DNA of 43,732 nt, taken from contig NZ_QSEK01000024.1 in assembly GCF_003464165.1 (NCBI RefSeq), forward strand, positions 1 through 43,732, in the 5' to 3' direction. Within the stretch, counting starts at the first letter, position 1; each line of letters opens with the position of its first letter. Below the pieces are notes generated by a model, which did no database searches, was not told where the DNA came from, and saw nothing but the letters and a program-made list of their open reading frames with translations. A program made the translations under genes and the position numbers. Shown one piece after another: positions 17,382 through 28,918 of the stretch. The DNA comes from Eubacterium sp. AM49-13BH. Its GTDB lineage: Bacteria > Bacillota > Clostridia > Lachnospirales > Lachnospiraceae.

Positions 17382-19010
17382 CTAAGCTCTGCGCTTCTTT
17401 CCTGCTGCAAATATAACTAATCCGCTGGCCAATAATAATCCTGCCATTATAGCTGCAACTCGCATCATAGTATCACCTGTCTGAGGTGTGCTTACATTAC
17501 TATTACCATTGCTATCGCTGTTAGTATTAGTATTTTCTGCTGTCTCAGTGCTGTTGTTAGCCGAAGCCTTTACCATAACCTTAACTACTGTCTTGTTACC
17601 TGCTTCATCCTCTGCAACAACAACCTGCTGTCCATCACTTACTGTAAGAGTATACTTTCCATCTTCTGCTGTTAATGCCTCTCCGTTCACAGTTACGCTC
17701 TTAAGATTAGCATCTTCAACTGTAAATGTTACTGAGTCTGTGTACTCAGCACCATCTTCAATACCACTGATAACTGGCGCTTCCTTGTCTGCATTAAGTG
17801 AAATAGCGTCTAATGGAATTCTTGTATATTCTACATATTCCTTACTTGTTGCATATGAAATATAAAGATAATCGCCTATAACAACTGACTTAGGGTAATG
17901 GAAACCTAATCTCTTGGCTTTACCTGTATACTTTAACTCTGGGAACTCATCATGAGTACGGAGTACATATGCTGTATCAAATGTCTTGCCATCTGAGCTT
18001 AATGTGATTGTCAAAGGCCATCTGCCTTTATTATTAACTGAACATCCAACAAGGTAAGCTGTTCCATCTGGAAGATTACCTGCACTCTGCTTTGCACGGC
18101 AGTCCGGCATATTAGTACTTACTGTTTCGCTCCATGTTTCACCCTGGTCCGTACTTATTGCTGCAAGTCTTACAAAAGAGCTGTTCTGGTCTCTGAAAGT
18201 CATAACAATAGTTCCATCTTCATTGACAAATAAGCTTGGTTCCATCTCTCTTGAAGTTGTTGCACCTTCGCCCTGTTCCATGCAGGTATACTGTGCCTTA
18301 ACCCAGCCTTTAGTACCTGATGGGTCATCTGTATATATTGGATATGCAAAAAGTCCTGGCTGGAAATGAGTTGCATTAACTATTCTCCCACTTGCAAGTA
18401 CATGTGGGTCCTGTTCTATAATACCTTCCATAGGTGTTCCATCTTTCATTAATACCGGCTTCATCTCTGACCAGTGTTCACCATCTGTTGACTCTACATA
18501 ATATGCAAAACCACCTCTTGGCGTAGTATCTGAATACCACACATTAATATATGATACAAGTGTATCACCACTTACAAACCATCCTCCTGATGAACAATAT
18601 CCATTATCTATTGTAGGAACAAGCACTTTAGGTTCGCTCCATGTAGCTCCATTATCATCACTTACGCTATATGCAACCCATGTATCTTCTGCATCTTCAT
18701 CCTTTGCTGAACTCTGCCACTGTGTATACAGCTTTCCCTTGAATTCAGTCATAACAACACCATTGCAGTAATGGTCTGTATCATCTGTTGCTGTAAATAC
18801 TGTAACAGTTTCTGCTCCTTCAATCTTAGAAAGTCCTAAATCTGACTCTGTCTTAGTCTGGTCAAATAAACCATCTGTAACAACAAATGGCTGTTCAGCA
18901 GTACCTGGGACTGTACTCTGCTCACCTGCAAATACAGAACCAATGCCTGTATTCATCGAAACAATAAGTGATAACGCGCTTATTGCAGCTACTATTGACT
19001 TCTTTTTCAT
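17382..19010 (-). CDS. Secreted, wall-anchored sialidase-fold (BNR repeat) protein
   Basis: A 542-aa extracellular protein, probably acting on host or plant glycans. An N-terminal signal peptide (MKKKSIVAAISALSLIVS..., cut near VFA-GE) precedes a beta-propeller with Asp-box repeats: SDDNGATWSE, STDGEHWSE, STDQGETWSE and SSDGKTFD. A small Ig-like domain (about 390-470) follows, then an Asn/Ser/Thr-rich linker, and a sorting signal TPQTGD with a hydrophobic helix and KKRRA tail, a variant of LPXTG for sortase. RIPLDAI occurs at the end of the propeller; the classical FRIP motif at the N-terminus is not seen, so true sialidase activity is not assured. CAGGAG stands 7 nt before the ATG at 19010. 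It is monocistronic, with its own promoter and terminator. Confidence 0.82.
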   Translation of the reverse strand: MKKKSIVAAISALSLIVSMNTGIGSVFAGEQSTVPGTAEQPFVVTDGLFDQTKTESDLGLSKIEGAETVTVFTATDDTDHYCNGVVMTEFKGKLYTQWQSSAKDEDAEDTWVAYSVSDDNGATWSEPKVLVPTIDNGYCSSGGWFVSGDTLVSYINVWYSDTTPRGGFAYYVESTDGEHWSEMKPVLMKDGTPMEGIIEQDPHVLASGRIVNATHFQPGLFAYPIYTDDPSGTKGWVKAQYTCMEQGEGATTSREMEPSLFVNEDGTIVMTFRDQNSSFVRLAAISTDQGETWSETVSTNMPDCRAKQSAGNLPDGTAYLVGCSVNNKGRWPLTITLSSDGKTFDTAYVLRTHDEFPELKYTGKAKRLGFHYPKSVVIGDYLYISYATSKEYVEYTRIPLDAISLNADKEAPVISGIEDGAEYTDSVTFTVEDANLKSVTVNGEALTAEDGKYTLTVSDGQQVVVAEDEAGNKTVVKVMVKASANNSTETAENTNTNSDSNGNSNVSTPQTGDTMMRVAAIMAGLLLASGLVIFAAGKKRRA

Positions 19011-19135
19011 AATATTTCTCCTGTAGTTCATTAATTAAACTAATATTAAAGTTATAAATGTTAACTGGTTATTTATAAAAACTGTGCACACATTCTTATC
19101 TGTATTGTACTTATTTCAATACATTCATTTGTTAG

Positions 19136-19164
19136 ATGTTAACTCTTTAGAGGCATAATGTCAA
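19136..19164 (-). promoter_or_regulatory. Promoter of the sialidase-like gene
   Basis: Minus strand: consensus -35 TTGACA (19159-19164), 17-nt spacer, -10 TAACAT (19136-19141). The leader to the ATG at 19010 is about 120 nt and AT-rich. Confidence 0.7.
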
Positions 19165-19235
19165 CCATATTGCAATAAGTTTACTAAAAATATTTTATAA
19201 AAGTCCCATAGCCGTCACTTTTTAACTATATATTA

Positions 19236-20461
19236 TTATTTCTTCTTCAACGAATAATCATCCCCCACGCCAAATCTCACAATATTAATATCATCTTTTC
19301 TTGCAACAACAACATCAAACAGTGCCTCAGTCGCGGTGTCCTTCTGTCTTCCCGAGTCCATATAGTATCCCTTGTCCTGCATCCAGCCACGGCTCTGCAC
19401 TGAAAACATCGAAGTCTGTGTATTAAGCAGTGGAAGTCCTCCTGTTTCGCTGTCAAACACAGCTCTTTCCATATGAAGATGTCCACTGTGATACAGAAGC
19501 ACATTTCCACTCCAGTTAGTGAAATCCTTTGCAAATGAATTAGCTGCAAACGGAGTATGCGTGTAAGCTGCCGCCATTATTGCATGGAGTGTATCCCTGT
19601 TAGACTCTGTAGAATAGCCTTCCGGATAATCAAATGCATCGTGGCATAGGAATATATAGTTACAATTCTCCCTGCTCATCGCATCATTAAGAAGCCAGTC
19701 TATCTGCTCATTCTGATAACCATAAAAGTACATTCCCATCTAGTTCTGCTTACCATCTGTCACAGTGTCATCACTATCACTCATATTAAGACAGACTACT
19801 CTTGTATTCTTGCCCGGAATATCATAGTAATAGTATCCGTTCTGATAATCTGTTGCATACTGGCTGAAATGCTGTTGTCATCGTGATTGCCCTTAAGTAT
19901 GAACACGGGCTTATTACAAAGCTCAAGTATCTTGGATATCGACTCTATCGTATCCATCGCAATAACTTTTCCGTTCGGGTCTACATATCTTCCATTGTAC
20001 ATATCACCGCCCACGCACACAAAGTCAATATCACTGTTATTGGCTATATCGACTATGGCATAAAGCTGGTTGTAGGCGACCTCCCTTGTTTCCTCAGAAG
20101 TATCTATATGCATATCTGTTATAAATATATATGAAATACTATCGTTTGTTTCATCATTTACCACAGTTCTAATTGTCTTCATTATCTCGTCTTTATATGC
20201 TTCGGGATAATTCGCTGACTGTGTTAATGTTTCACTCGTACTGCTCCTGCCATTTTTCTTATTATCTGATGCAGCATTTATCTGTGAGTTATTATAATCT
20301 ACATACTTCATTATCACTATAAATAAAGTACACAATAAAAGCATTACTGCTGACACTTTTAATATGAGTCTGTTTCTTGCTCTTCTCTTTTTCGCCTTCC
20401 GCCTGGCGGCACTTTTTCTATTATTCGCTGAATATGCAGGTTCGCTGCTTGTCCTTTTCAT
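19236..20461 (-). pseudogene. Membrane-anchored metallophosphoesterase, broken by a frameshift and a nonsense codon
   Basis: Calcineurin-like phosphoesterase. The first part (19796-20461) has a very basic N-terminus (RRKAKKRRARNR), one membrane helix (about 32-50) and the metal motifs FITDMHID, VGGDMYNG and LKGNHDD. The second part (19236-19739) has CHDAF and the final SGHLHMER. Between them the frame encodes QYATDYQNGYYYYDIPGKNT after a one-base loss near 19866-19870, and reaches TAG (19740-19742) where a Trp (TGG) would fit. With both repaired the protein is about 408 aa. The active-site set is otherwise complete. It is extracytoplasmic by topology; the substrate is unknown. GGAG stands close to the start at 20461. 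Confidence 0.8.
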
Positions 20462-20489
20462 ATCTCCTTTCCCCGGTTATATTATCACA

Positions 20490-20583
20490 TATCACAATAG
20501 GATATCAGGGTCAAAATGTATTCTCCCCCTGACCGATGCCTGTGGATTACTCCACTTCTTTTCCATTCATGTAATCCTATAAT
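20490..20583 (-). other. Structured stretch upstream of the metallophosphoesterase gene
   Basis: Outer arms ATAGGAT and ATCCTAT enclose a small hairpin GTGGA-GTAA-TCCAC and a second arm that can pair in two exclusive ways (TCAGGG/CCCTGA or GGTCA/TGACC). It lies in the 5' leader region of the gene at 20461 and next to the IS left end. It matches no riboswitch class I recognise, and chance or an insertion relic cannot be excluded. Confidence 0.35.
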
Positions 20584-20645
20584 AATAGTGTAGCAATTAG
20601 AGTTTACTCTAACCAAGGAAATATTTCTCAATTTTTTCTTAATTT

Positions 20646-22236
20646 ACTCAAACTTCGCACATAAATTTTAACTATGCACCTTGAAAATTCAATACCTGGC
20701 AGTTATTCAGTTGTCAATGTTCAGACCTTAAGCAACTTGCAGTTTCGTTTTCAACAATTCAGGAAGTGCATTCATAAATGCATCCACCAATTCTGAGATT
20801 TTTTCATCTGATAGCTCGGTGTTTTCCGTAAGCACGGTTCTGAACATTTGGAGCAACATTTGAAAAGCCTGTATCCATGTGATATCAGACATTTCGTCAG
20901 AAAAGTATAAAAAGAGCTCCCCAAGCGACCGGTTATCATTGGATTCCCGGCTTTCCAGTGACAACATCATATATCGGGTGAAAACAACTGCTGTATGCGC
21001 AGTCATTGCATCATAGGACAGAGAATTGCATTCTCTGCTCAAGTTAAGGTGGCTTTTGCATACCTTAAAAAATACCTCTATATCCCAGCGTTTTCCATAA
21101 ATCCGGACAATTTCATTCTCATCCAGATTTACATCTGTGGAAATGAGGCAGAGATATTCCTTGCGGTTGTTACGATTGCGGACGTAGACTACTTTTGCAG
21201 GAATGATTTCCCCATCCTTCACTACATCAACCATAACAGAAAGCAGATATTTTGATTTGCCTCGTCTCTTTTTATTTTTGTTGTAAATGGAGATTAAAGA
21301 CATGTCTTCACCATCGTAGCGAAAAAACAATTTCGGAGATTTTTTCACCATGCCGATTACATCAAAATCCATTCGTTTGATAGCATGAAGGGTGCTTGGA
21401 GATGAAAACCAGCTGTCAAAAAGAACATATTTCGCCGGAATTGCTGCCTTTTTAGCAGTTTCCAGAAGTGTAAGCATGGCATGGGTTCCCTTTTCCATAA
21501 ACAGTTTTCTGCGCTTGTAACCAACGGTTCTTTTGTCTACCTCAGCCGCTTCATTGATGCGATTCTTCTTGTTTTCTGTAGAAAGAAGAATGCTGTTTAC
21601 CGGCAAAAATGTACTTCCATCTGACCATCCAAGAGTAAGCATTCTAAATCCAAAACGATATTTATGTTTTGCGTGGTCATAGACCTTTGCAAGAAGCTCT
21701 ACCTTTTTAGAACGGTTACGTTCAAACATGGAATCGTCTATAATTAAGAACATTGGCACGGTCTTCAGAATCCAGTGGAAGAATAGCGTTGCTTATGATT
21801 CTGGATACAAGTATTGTAGTAAAACGCATCCAGTTAATTTGAACCATTTTCATAAAACGATACACGGTATCTTTTGCAAATTAGGAGTATTTTTTCCTGT
21901 GAGCAGACTCATATACATACCTCTGTTGGAGAAAATCAGCAGAAACATGTATTGAAAAATCTCAGTTACAGGAGTGCCTTTCCTTTTGTAGGCATTGACC
22001 GCTTTCAAGGCTGAGGAAATATGAAACCTTGTGAAAAAACATTTGATAGATTTAGAAATCTGCTTATCATTTTGAGTCGCTTGTGTTATACTTTTATTCA
22101 TAGCATGAGCCTCCGGTTTGTAATTGTTTTTCGACAACTCAATTATACCAAAACCTTTGGTTTCATGCTATTTTTATGCCAGTTATTATTGAATTTTCAA
22201 GGTGTATAGGCATATTTTAATGTGCGAAGTTTGAGT
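20646..22236 (-). mobile_element. IS4-family insertion sequence
   Basis: The outer ends match as terminal inverted repeats: ACTCAAACTTCGCACAT at 20646 and its complement ending at 22236, extending with mismatches to the shared ACCTTGAAAATTCAAT about 50 nt inside. They enclose one transposase gene on the minus strand. No target-site duplication is seen in the direct flanks (AATTT on the left, TATAAT on the right). It lies between the metallophosphoesterase gene and metA. Confidence 0.85.
20728..22101 (-). CDS. IS4-family DDE transposase, frame broken by two compensating indels
   Basis: The C-terminal part has the IS4 signature Y-(2)-R-(3)-E-(6)-K in RIYGKRWDIEVFFKVCKS, with further DDE positions in IIDDSMFERN and LFDSWFSS. 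The N-terminal part (from ATG 22101, GGAGG 8 nt upstream) is cut by a one-base loss near 21875-21882. The intervening frame encodes KDTVYRFMKMVQINW..., and a one-base gain near 21745 brings it back. The repaired protein is 457 aa, normal for the family. As sequenced it would be inactive; if both indels are sequence errors the element could be functional. Confidence 0.85.
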
Positions 22237-22297
22237 TATAATATTAACATTATATATTTTTTTCTGGATAGATACATCAAAATCCACTGTAAATCCC

Positions 22298-23229
22298 TTA
22301 AATACAGTAATTATCATAACTTTCATTAAGGTCATAAGGAGTTATCTGGTATACATAATAATTCAACCAGTTCGTATAGAGGTTGTTGGCGTGGCTTCTC
22401 CATGAAGCATTGGCTTTCTGTTACAGTCATCATCTGGATAATAATTAACTGGAAGTTCAGGTTCGATTCCTTTATCAATATCACGCTTATATTCCTGATC
22501 AAGAGTTAATCTGTCATATTCAGGGTGTCCCATAACAAATATTTCTTTTCCACCATCACCTAAAACAATATATATTCCTGCTTCATCTGAATCCGCAAGA
22601 ACTTTAAGTCTTGGATTATCCAGAATCTGCTGTCTGCTTGCCTGAGTATATCTTGAATGTGGTGCCATGAACACATCATCAAAGCCTCTCACTAAAGGCT
22701 CTTTTCGATTCATAACTCTGTGCCTGTATACACCTGAAAGTTTCTTAGAAAGTAATTCTTTCCTGACACCATAATGATAATATAATCCGGCCTGCGCACC
22801 CCAGCATATATGAATTGTTGATGTAACATGCTTCTTAGACCACTCCATTACTGTTGTAAGTTCATCCCAATAATTAACCTCTTCAAAGTCAAGCTTCTCG
22901 ACAGGTGCCCCCGTAATAATCATTCCATCATAATTATTATTCTTAATTTCTTCAAAAGTCTGATAAAACTTCTTAATATGTGAAGCTGATGTATTCTTTG
23001 AAACATGTGATGACATCTGCAAAAATGTAACATCTATCTGTAAAGGTGTATTAGATAAACCTCTTAAAAGCTGTAATTCTGTATCCTGCTTTATAGGCAT
23101 AAGATTAAGAACTATTATCTCCAAAGGTCTTATATTCTGTGAAATAGCTCTGTTTTCGTCCATGACGAATATATTCTCTTCTTCCAATTCTGCTTTAGCT
23201 GGTAAATCACTCTGAATCTTAATTGGCAT
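22298..23229 (-). CDS. metA: Homoserine O-acyltransferase (MetA family), C-terminus frameshifted
   Basis: Activates homoserine with an acetyl or succinyl group for methionine synthesis. Catalytic C142 (HICWGAQAG), H235 and E237 (VMGHPEYDR) and the N-terminal [14 protein letters not shown] are intact. As sequenced the frame ends at 22363, but a missing base near 22398-22405 restores the standard C-terminus ([19 protein letters not shown]...PYDLNE) to a TAA at 22298-22300. Acyl-donor choice cannot be read with certainty; many gut Firmicute MetA proteins use acetyl-CoA. AAGGAA precedes the ATG by 5 nt; TATAAT at 23264-23269 may be its -10. No SAM riboswitch or other S-box-like leader is visible. 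Confidence 0.93.
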
Positions 23230-23304
23230 TACTGTTCCTTCTTTCTGTTATCATTGTTGTCTGATTATATCATATCACCTTTAATAACTGAATAAAAAAT
23301 TATT

Positions 23305-25313
<2,009 letters not shown>

Positions 25314-25331
25314 AATCCACTCCTTACATAA

Positions 25332-26041
25332 CTACTTATATATCTGCTCATAAAGTGTATTAAGTTCTTTTCCGTCAAGCTCTCTGTACTCGCCTGACTT
25401 TAAATCGCCAAGCTGCACATTCATAATTCTTATTCTTGTCAGTTTAGTTACACTATATCCACATTCTGAACACATTCTTCTTATCTGTCTGTTAAGTCCC
25501 TGTGTAAGAATTATTCTGAATGTCCTGTCTGATATCTTTTCTACAACACATTTTCTTGTAGTTCTGTCGAGTTCCTTAAGATATATCCCCCCCGACATTC
25601 TCTTTATAAAGTCTCTATTAATTGGTTTATTAACTGAGACAATATATTCTTTCTCATGTCCATTAACAGAACGAAGCAGCTTGTCCATCATGTCACCATC
25701 ATTAGTAAGCAGTATAAGTCCATCAGAATCCTTGTCCAGTCTGCCTACAGGATATATTCGTTCTTTATATCCTATATATCTACTATGTTATTCTTCCCCT
25801 GTTTATCAGTTGTGGTACATACAATTCCAACAGGCTTATTAAAAGCTATGACTACCTGTGGTGGTGTGCTGCTGTCTATCTTTCTGCCATCAACACATAT
25901 AATTGTATTGTTCTCTACCATCTCACCCATAGCTGCAATCCTGCCATCAACTGTGATACGTCCTTCTTGTATCATCCTGTCAGCTTCTCGTCTTGAACAG
26001 ACTCCATGGGCACTGAGATATTTATTAATACGCTCTGACAT
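25332..26041 (-). CDS. rluF: 23S rRNA pseudouridine synthase RluF, frame broken once
   Basis: Makes pseudouridine in 23S rRNA. The N-terminal part (25772-26041) is an S4 RNA-binding domain (INKYLSAHGVCSRREADRMI). The catalytic motif GRLDKDSDGLILLTNDGD with the nucleophilic Asp lies in a shifted frame, and the C-terminal part (NGHEKEYIVSVNKP, GLNRQIRRMCSECGYSVTKL, RIMNV) closely follows RluF. One missing base near 25771-25782 (GATATATAG) joins them into about 236 aa. It forms an operon with ligA (18-nt gap). RluB is the main alternative, but the HEKEY and RRMC...TRIRIMNV pattern favours RluF. Confidence 0.88.
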
Positions 26042-26106
26042 TCTCCCTCCAATTTTTATAATACAGATGTATTAATTTTAACAAAAGAAAAAAATTAATT
26101 CAATTG

Positions 26107-26135
26107 TTGCGGGTTTTAATTTAATAATGTATGAT
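26107..26135 (+). promoter_or_regulatory. Promoter of tRNA-Arg
   Basis: Plus strand: -35 TTGCGG (26107-26112), 17-nt spacer, -10 TATGAT (26130-26135), about 30 nt before the tRNA. Confidence 0.6.
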
Positions 26136-26165
26136 TAGATAAGAATATAAATTAATATATATTAT

Positions 26166-26239
26166 GTACATGTAGCTTAGCTGGATAAAGCGTTCGCCTC
26201 CGGAGCGGAAGATCGTGGGTTCGAATCCCATCATGTACA
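26166..26239 (+). tRNA. tRNA-Arg (anticodon CCG)
   Basis: The acceptor stem GTACATG pairs with CATGTAC (26232-26238), followed by discriminator A. The anticodon arm TTCGC-CTCCGGA-GCGGA gives anticodon CCG, and the T arm is TGGG-TTCGAAT-CCCA. CCA is not encoded. It is a single tRNA with its own promoter and reads codon CGG. Confidence 0.96.
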
Positions 26240-26264
26240 TTACTTGATTATTAACTAGATTATT

Positions 26265-27161
26265 CTACATAGTTATAAGTCTCTGGGTTCTGTTATACTC
26301 ATACACATGATCCGACAGAACTTCCTCTGCTGCTACCCCTTCAGTATTAACTTCCCTTACCATATTAACAAGTTCATCCTTCTCGAACACAGACAATTTA
26401 GGAAGCAGTATAACCTCATGCACTGATGAAGGCAGTATATACAGATCCTCACCAAGCTTCTGTGCAAAATCATATAATACATTCTCATAAAGAATGCATG
26501 CTGCACCGTTGAGCTTCGTTTCATTAGTGAGAATGTACATATCAGATGGAACATAATCTCTTAAATCAATCTCTTTTCCATCAACATTAACCCCACATTT
26601 TTCAAAAAGCGAAGCCATTGAACTTATCCTGCAATGCAAAAGGTCAGGGGTATTCTTCAGAGCAGCTTTATAAACATCATCAATTGTTACTTTCCAGTTC
26701 TTAAGATTATTATTGTATATAAGCGCTGTCGCACTTTTTTCGTATTCCTTGTCCAGCAGACAATAAAACACCACAGCAAGATCAAGTATTTTTTTATGCG
26801 GAACCTGCTCAAGCAGCTTTTCATTGCTTCTGTAATTGACAACCTTATAGACAATCTTGTCTTTTATTGTCTCGAACTGTTTAAGAATATTAACATCAAA
26901 TGTGACATTATTCTTATTCTCCTCATATACAGTCTCAATCTGTTTTATAATATTTCTGATATTCTCTCCCCGGGTATACTCCTCATAAAACCCCTCAAGA
27001 TATATAGTCGGTGCAATATCCTTCCCCTTTTCCATAATTACAAGTCCATCCATCTCGCAACCATTATTCTTAATCACATGGTTGATAGTAACATTGCCTC
27101 CCTCTCCTGCAATATACTCTGTATTCTTCTTAATATATTCGACAAACTTCTTATACTCCAT
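26265..27161 (-). CDS. DUF5688 family protein
   Basis: A 298-aa soluble protein of the DUF5688 type, common in Lachnospiraceae and often in several copies. It opens with MEYKKFVEYIKKNTEYIAGE, has the central GFYEEYTRGENIRNII stretch, and later YILTNETKLNGAACILYENVL and DLYILPSSVHEVILLP, the family's most conserved block. No catalytic motif is apparent and the function is unknown. AAAGG precedes the ATG. It is convergent with tRNA-Arg and stands alone. Confidence 0.8.
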   Translation of the reverse strand: MEYKKFVEYIKKNTEYIAGEGGNVTINHVIKNNGCEMDGLVIMEKGKDIAPTIYLEGFYEEYTRGENIRNIIKQIETVYEENKNNVTFDVNILKQFETIKDKIVYKVVNYRSNEKLLEQVPHKKILDLAVVFYCLLDKEYEKSATALIYNNNLKNWKVTIDDVYKAALKNTPDLLHCRISSMASLFEKCGVNVDGKEIDLRDYVPSDMYILTNETKLNGAACILYENVLYDFAQKLGEDLYILPSSVHEVILLPKLSVFEKDELVNMVREVNTEGVAAEEVLSDHVYEYNRTQRLITM

Positions 27162-27317
27162 ATACCTTTCCCTTTCAAATTCTCATATCCCTGCGCATGG
27201 ATAAATATAAATGTTTTGTACGAGTATAAGATTATACTAATATATAATATTTGTCAATAATATATATAGTATTGCGACCCTTTTGTTATAATCCGTCATT
27301 TTTATGTTATAATCGGT

Positions 27318-27379
27318 ATAAAAAATGTCGTATCTGGTAGGTTTCTGCTTGCAAAAATGCATTTCCCCGGATACGACAT
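27318..27379 (-). terminator. Terminator after pepD
   Basis: ATGTCGTATC (27325-27334) pairs with GATACGACAT (27370-27379), with a smaller inner hairpin around GCAAAAATGC. On the minus strand TTTTTTAT follows. Confidence 0.8.
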
Positions 27380-27400
27380 ATACAAGATATAGTTATTAAG

Positions 27401-28846
27401 TTATGCAAGCTGTTTAAGAACTTCAGTTATAAGTTCCCATGTTCTTCTTGTTGATTCAATATCAAGTTTCTCTTTGACAGTATGAATATCAATTATATCA
27501 GGGCCGAAAGATACACAGTCAAGTCCGTCAATCTTAGCTGCCATAATTCCACATTCGACACCTGCATGCATTGTTTCTACAAGCGCATCCTTTCCAAAAA
27601 GCTTCTTATAAGAATCACACAGCATGTCTCTTATCGCAGAATCTTTCTTAAATTCCCATGCCGGATATACTCCTGCAAGTTCATATGTTCCACCAAGATA
27701 ATCAGTCATCGCTCCAATTTTATCTGTAAGGTATTCTTTCTCGCTCTGGGAACTGCTCCTTACAAGATATGTTGTATAAAATGCTGATTCATCAGAACTA
27801 ACAACACCAAGATTAAGTGATGTCTGCACCAAACCTTTAATATCATTACTCATCTTAATAACACCATCAGGTATATAATTAAGCACATTTATTATCATCT
27901 GGCTTGTTTTATCATCACATGCCTGGCATCTGCTTTCAGCTTCATTTTTTATTGTAATAATAAGTTGTGAGTCTGTTACTGAATATTCCTCTTTTAATAC
28001 ATTTGCAGTATTATTAAGAAGCTCGGTAACCTTATCTGCTTCCTGAGTCATTATTGCCGCATTAGCAAATGGAGCTATAGAATTGTCTTTTTCACCACCC
28101 GATATGCTTACAATATTAACACATTCTTTAACTGCAAAAAGAAGTCGTCCCATCAGAATATTAGCATTAGCACGCTGGCATATTATATCTGTTCCAGAAT
28201 GTCCGCTTGTAAGTCCGTTAATCTTTATTGTAATCTTTGTTCCTGTAATGTCCGATTTATTCAATGGATAAGAAGCCTTTAAAGTTGCTCCGCCTGCACA
28301 TCCTGAAAGGAATATTCCCTCTTCTTCAGAGTCTATATTAAGCATAATCTTACCATCAAGGCAGTCAAGATTAATTGCCTCTGCACCTGTCATCCCAACC
28401 TCTTCATCAACTGTAAAGACAGCCTCTATTGGTGGATGGCTCATTTCCTTGCTATCCAATATTGCAAGTGCGTAAGCTACTGCTATTCCGTCATCTGCGC
28501 CAAGAGTTGTGCGATCGGCTTTGACATATCCGTCTTCTATATACAGGTCAAGGCCTTCTTTTTCCATATCTTTAACCTTATCATCTGTCTTTACTGCTAC
28601 CATATCAATATGTCCCTGCAGAATAACCGGTGCCGCCTTGCTTTCACTGTCACTGGCAGGTTTCTTGATTATTACATTATAACTTTCATCCTGTTTAAAC
28701 CACAGATTCCTTTCTTTTGCAAATTCACACAGATAATCACTTATCTTCTTCACATTACCAGAACCATGTGGAATTGCACATATCTGTTCAAAATATTTAA
28801 ACACAGCCTGTGGCTGTAAGTCTGCTAAAATGTTGTTACTACTCAT
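27401..28846 (-). CDS. pepD: Aminoacyl-histidine dipeptidase (M20 family, PepD)
   Basis: Cytosolic zinc dipeptidase that cleaves Xaa-His dipeptides and related substrates. The 481-aa protein shows the metal and catalytic residues: H79/D81 in LQGHIDMV, D118/D119 in LGADDGIA, E148/E149 in VDEEVGMTGA, and the C-terminal MHAGVECG; the lid-dimerisation domain lies between (about 190-380, with SGHSGTDI). GGAGG stands 5 nt before the ATG. It lies just downstream of spoIIP on the same strand, but has a consensus promoter of its own. Confidence 0.93.
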   Translation of the reverse strand: MSSNNILADLQPQAVFKYFEQICAIPHGSGNVKKISDYLCEFAKERNLWFKQDESYNVIIKKPASDSESKAAPVILQGHIDMVAVKTDDKVKDMEKEGLDLYIEDGYVKADRTTLGADDGIAVAYALAILDSKEMSHPPIEAVFTVDEEVGMTGAEAINLDCLDGKIMLNIDSEEEGIFLSGCAGGATLKASYPLNKSDITGTKITIKINGLTSGHSGTDIICQRANANILMGRLLFAVKECVNIVSISGGEKDNSIAPFANAAIMTQEADKVTELLNNTANVLKEEYSVTDSQLIITIKNEAESRCQACDDKTSQMIINVLNYIPDGVIKMSNDIKGLVQTSLNLGVVSSDESAFYTTYLVRSSSQSEKEYLTDKIGAMTDYLGGTYELAGVYPAWEFKKDSAIRDMLCDSYKKLFGKDALVETMHAGVECGIMAAKIDGLDCVSFGPDIIDIHTVKEKLDIESTRRTWELITEVLKQLA

Positions 28847-28877
28847 ATCTGCCTCCTATTATTAGTATGTGATAATT

Positions 28878-28906
28878 ATTATAGGTAATATGCGAAGTAA
28901 AAACAA
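28878..28906 (-). promoter_or_regulatory. Promoter of pepD
   Basis: Minus strand: -35 TTGTTT (28901-28906), 17-nt spacer, -10 TATAAT (28878-28883), just beyond the spoIIP stop codon. Confidence 0.6.
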
Positions 28907-28918
28907 GACATACGTCAA

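Noticed and set aside
22298..23304. A SAM riboswitch or S-box upstream of metA
   Set aside because: The 75-nt interval between metA and ligA is too short and shows no S-box core.
26634..27260. A 208-codon open frame on the plus strand
   Set aside because: Antisense to the DUF5688 gene; it reads as a Leu/Ile-rich shadow with no ribosome binding site or family match.
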